Assembly: GCA_017546585.1 (NCBI GenBank)
Contig: JAFYWC010000148.1
Coordinates: forward strand, 1 to 34,671
Origin: Bacteroidales bacterium
Lineage (GTDB): Bacteria; Bacteroidota; Bacteroidia; Bacteroidales; UBA932
Reading direction: 5' to 3'
DNA length: 34,671 nucleotides
Shown: piece after piece, positions 33,008 to 34,671 of the stretch
How the letters are laid out: each line of letters opens with the position of its first letter
Numbering within the stretch: the stretch's first letter is position 1
Notes under the pieces: generated by a model
Databases searched by the model: none
Told to the model about the DNA's origin: nothing
The model's input: the letters and a program-made list of their open reading frames with translations, nothing else
Made by a program: the position numbers and the translations under genes

Positions 33008-34477
33008 ATGGTATATATGTATATAAGAAACGAGGATACAATCTGCGCGCCGGCAACAGTGCCTGGAACGGGTGCGATTTCAGTCATCAGAGTAAGCGGA
33101 CCGGACGCATTGACAATTGCAGACAAGGTCGTGACTTGCCGCAAAGGCAAGATCAGCGATGCCGCAGGCTACACAATAAAGTTCGGTACTGTGCTGGATG
33201 AATCCGGCGCTGTCCTGGACGAAGTGCTTGTAAGTGTATTCCGTTCTCCTCACTCATATACAGGTGAGAATTCTGTTGAAATTTCCTGCCACGCATCTTC
33301 ATATATTGCCTCTGGCCTTATGAACCTTCTTTATGCAGCAGGCGCACGTGCAGCAGAACCTGGCGAATTCACCCAGAGAGCCTTCTTGAACGGAAAGATG
33401 GACCTTGCGCAGGCAGAGGCAGTCGCTGACGTGATCGCTTCCCAGAATGCCGCAGCACATCGCATCGCCTTCAAGCAGATGAAGGGCGGCTTCTCTTCCG
33501 AGCTCCGCACTATGCGTTCAGAACTTCTCGAGCTTGTCTCACTTATGGAACTTGAGCTGGACTTCAGCGAAGAAGAGGTAGAATTCGCTGACCGCAGCAG
33601 ACTTGACGGTCTGCTTTCCGCTCTCGTGGATCACATCACACGCCTCATCGACTCATTCAAGCTTGGAAATGCGATCAAGAACGGTGTTCCCGTTGCCATT
33701 GCCGGTGCTACAAACACAGGCAAGAGTACATTGCTCAATGCCCTGCTTGGAGAGGACCGTGCGATCGTTTCAGACGTTCACGGAACCACACGCGACACCA
33801 TTGAAGAGATTCTCAACATCGACGGGGTCCTCTTCCGTTTCATCGACACAGCCGGCCTCAGAGAGACTGAGGAGATTGTCGAAAAGATCGGTATCGAAAG
33901 GACATTCAAGAAGATTTCAGAGGCTTCAATAGTACTCGGAATGGTGGATCTCACACGCGACTTCGAGAGCACATCAGAGACAGTCCAAGAGATAATCGAA
34001 AAGGTAGACTTCACAAGCCAGAAACTGGTCTTTTTGCTCAACAAAACCGACATTTGCGAGCTGAACAAAAATGTTAACACATTAAACTTTATTGTTTCCT
34101 CGCTTGAAAACAAGGGCATTACTGCAGGACTCGTGGAGAATGAATCAGACTCGGCATTAGAAGTGCCTGTCCTGCCGATTTCTGCTAAAAACAGTCTTGG
34201 AATTGCCTCTTTACGCAGTATCCTGGCCGCCTCACAGCAGGATCTCCTTGGTGATAGTGATACCACATTGGTCACAAACCAACGTCACGTCCAGGCACTC
34301 TCCGACTCACGCACTTCCCTCCTCCGCGTCCGCGACGGTCTCGCCTCCGGCCTTCCGACCGACCTCGCCGCTCAGGACATCCGCGAAGCCATCTACCACC
34401 TCGGCTCCATTGTCGGTGAAATCTCAACCGACGAAGTTTTGGGGAATATTTTTAGGAATTTCTGCATCGGAAAATAG
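33008..34477 (+). CDS. mnmE: tRNA uridine-5-carboxymethylaminomethyl(34) synthesis GTPase MnmE
   Basis: MnmE with MnmG modifies the wobble uridine of certain tRNAs. The 489-aa protein has the N-terminal tetrahydrofolate-binding domain (EDTICAPATVPGTGAISVIRVSGP; GENSVEISCH), the helical domain, and an inserted G domain with GATNTGKS (G1), GTTRDT (G2), DTAGLRE (G3) and NKTD (G4). It ends in the invariant FCIGK, whose Cys is catalytically important. A second ATG at 33017 gives an N-terminus closer to family length (MYIRNEDTICA), and with the -7 element ending at 32994 either start is possible. It is divergent from carAB. Confidence 0.97.
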   Translation: MVYMYIRNEDTICAPATVPGTGAISVIRVSGPDALTIADKVVTCRKGKISDAAGYTIKFGTVLDESGAVLDEVLVSVFRSPHSYTGENSVEISCHASSYIASGLMNLLYAAGARAAEPGEFTQRAFLNGKMDLAQAEAVADVIASQNAAAHRIAFKQMKGGFSSELRTMRSELLELVSLMELELDFSEEEVEFADRSRLDGLLSALVDHITRLIDSFKLGNAIKNGVPVAIAGATNTGKSTLLNALLGEDRAIVSDVHGTTRDTIEEILNIDGVLFRFIDTAGLRETEEIVEKIGIERTFKKISEASIVLGMVDLTRDFESTSETVQEIIEKVDFTSQKLVFLLNKTDICELNKNVNTLNFIVSSLENKGITAGLVENESDSALEVPVLPISAKNSLGIASLRSILAASQQDLLGDSDTTLVTNQRHVQALSDSRTSLLRVRDGLASGLPTDLAAQDIREAIYHLGSIVGEISTDEVLGNIFRNFCIGK

Positions 34478-34671
34478 CCCGATATCAATATAGATAGTAA
34501 AGTATTAGAATATCATTAGATACCAATGCTTTAAGCTTCGGAATGAAGTTTAACCATTTATGATATTTTAATGCATTTCTACACTTATTTGCCATAATTT
34601 GTACCGCATTTGTAACATCTGTGGTACAAATTTTTGCATATACTGAACATCTTGCCAAGGTCCTGAACACT
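34478..34671. other. AT-rich non-coding stretch after mnmE, running to the window edge
   Basis: I see no recognisable gene in these 194 bp. A minus-strand frame of 61 codons open to the edge (34485-34670) has no family resemblance. No clear terminator follows mnmE. The only distinct structure is the inverted repeat at 34596-34632. Confidence 0.5.
34596..34632. repeat. 10-bp perfect inverted repeat with GGTACAAA cores
   Basis: AATTTGTACC (34596-34605) and GGTACAAATT (34623-34632) are exact reverse complements separated by 17 bp. A further GGTACAAA occurs at 49-56 at the other end of the window. The spacing suits a dimeric or recombinase-type binding site, but nothing nearby in the window encodes such a protein. 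Confidence 0.5.

Noticed and set aside
34485..34670. 61-codon minus-strand frame at the right edge
   Set aside because: AT-rich, no recognisable motif, and it contains the inverted repeat; more likely intergenic DNA. It could be revisited with sequence beyond the edge.
1..34671. CRISPR arrays, tRNA or rRNA genes, insertion sequences, defence systems
   Set aside because: I looked through all gaps and both strands and saw no regularly spaced repeats, tRNA-like cloverleafs, transposase or restriction genes. Nearly all the sequence is accounted for by housekeeping genes.

Overview
The window is a densely packed piece of a Bacteroidota chromosome, most probably order Bacteroidales. The evidence is the set of gene families (Bacteroidota-type LptD, Rho with a long charged insertion, a lipoprotein with Cys followed by a GGPKDT segment, PPi-type phosphofructokinase) and the promoters. 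Nearly every gene start facing an intergenic gap carries the Bacteroidota -7 element TAnnTTTG, often with TTG/TTTG 19-20 bp upstream. I see no rRNA, tRNA, CRISPR array, insertion sequence or phage gene. Almost all genes are core housekeeping.

Layout. (1) 1-1445: PPi-dependent phosphofructokinase on the minus strand, with two tandem terminators. (2) 1504-11089: a plus-strand run of seven tightly spaced genes: ligA, a FlK-like thioesterase, a YihY/BrkB membrane protein, a RelA/SpoT (p)ppGpp enzyme, a large Ig-like lipoprotein, an outer-membrane barrel protein and ispG. It ends at a terminator that overlaps the end of the convergent neighbour. (3) 11077-16097: minus-strand rsfS-ftsH-cdsA, then psd plus a CNNM/CBS membrane protein from their own promoter (ribosome silencing, membrane proteolysis, phospholipid synthesis). 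(4) birA on plus, convergent with pepD-rpe on minus. (5) dnaA on minus with an AT-rich upstream region carrying one DnaA box. (6) Envelope block: amidase plus MCE protein on minus, divergent from lptD on plus. (7) rho on plus with a structured leader, convergent with a small Cys-tailed lipoprotein. (8) carA-carB on minus behind a roughly 200-nt leader, divergent from mnmE on plus.

The most interesting part is the carAB locus. CarA is full length and in frame, but its glutaminase site is destroyed: nucleophile Cys to Gly, catalytic His to Ala, and several glutamine-binding positions changed. Upstream of carA is an RNA leader that looks like a regulatory device. It has a closing stem that would hide a ribosome-binding site, two internal hairpins, a 35-codon reading frame whose stop codon lies in the loop of an intrinsic terminator, and a 16-bp perfect palindrome in the promoter spacer. 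I do not recognise it as a named riboswitch or attenuator class.

Other points worth attention are two divergent gene pairs whose promoters face each other and overlap, an IspG with an unusually short insertion, an AT-hook-like motif in the disordered part of Rho, and a 10-bp inverted repeat just past mnmE.
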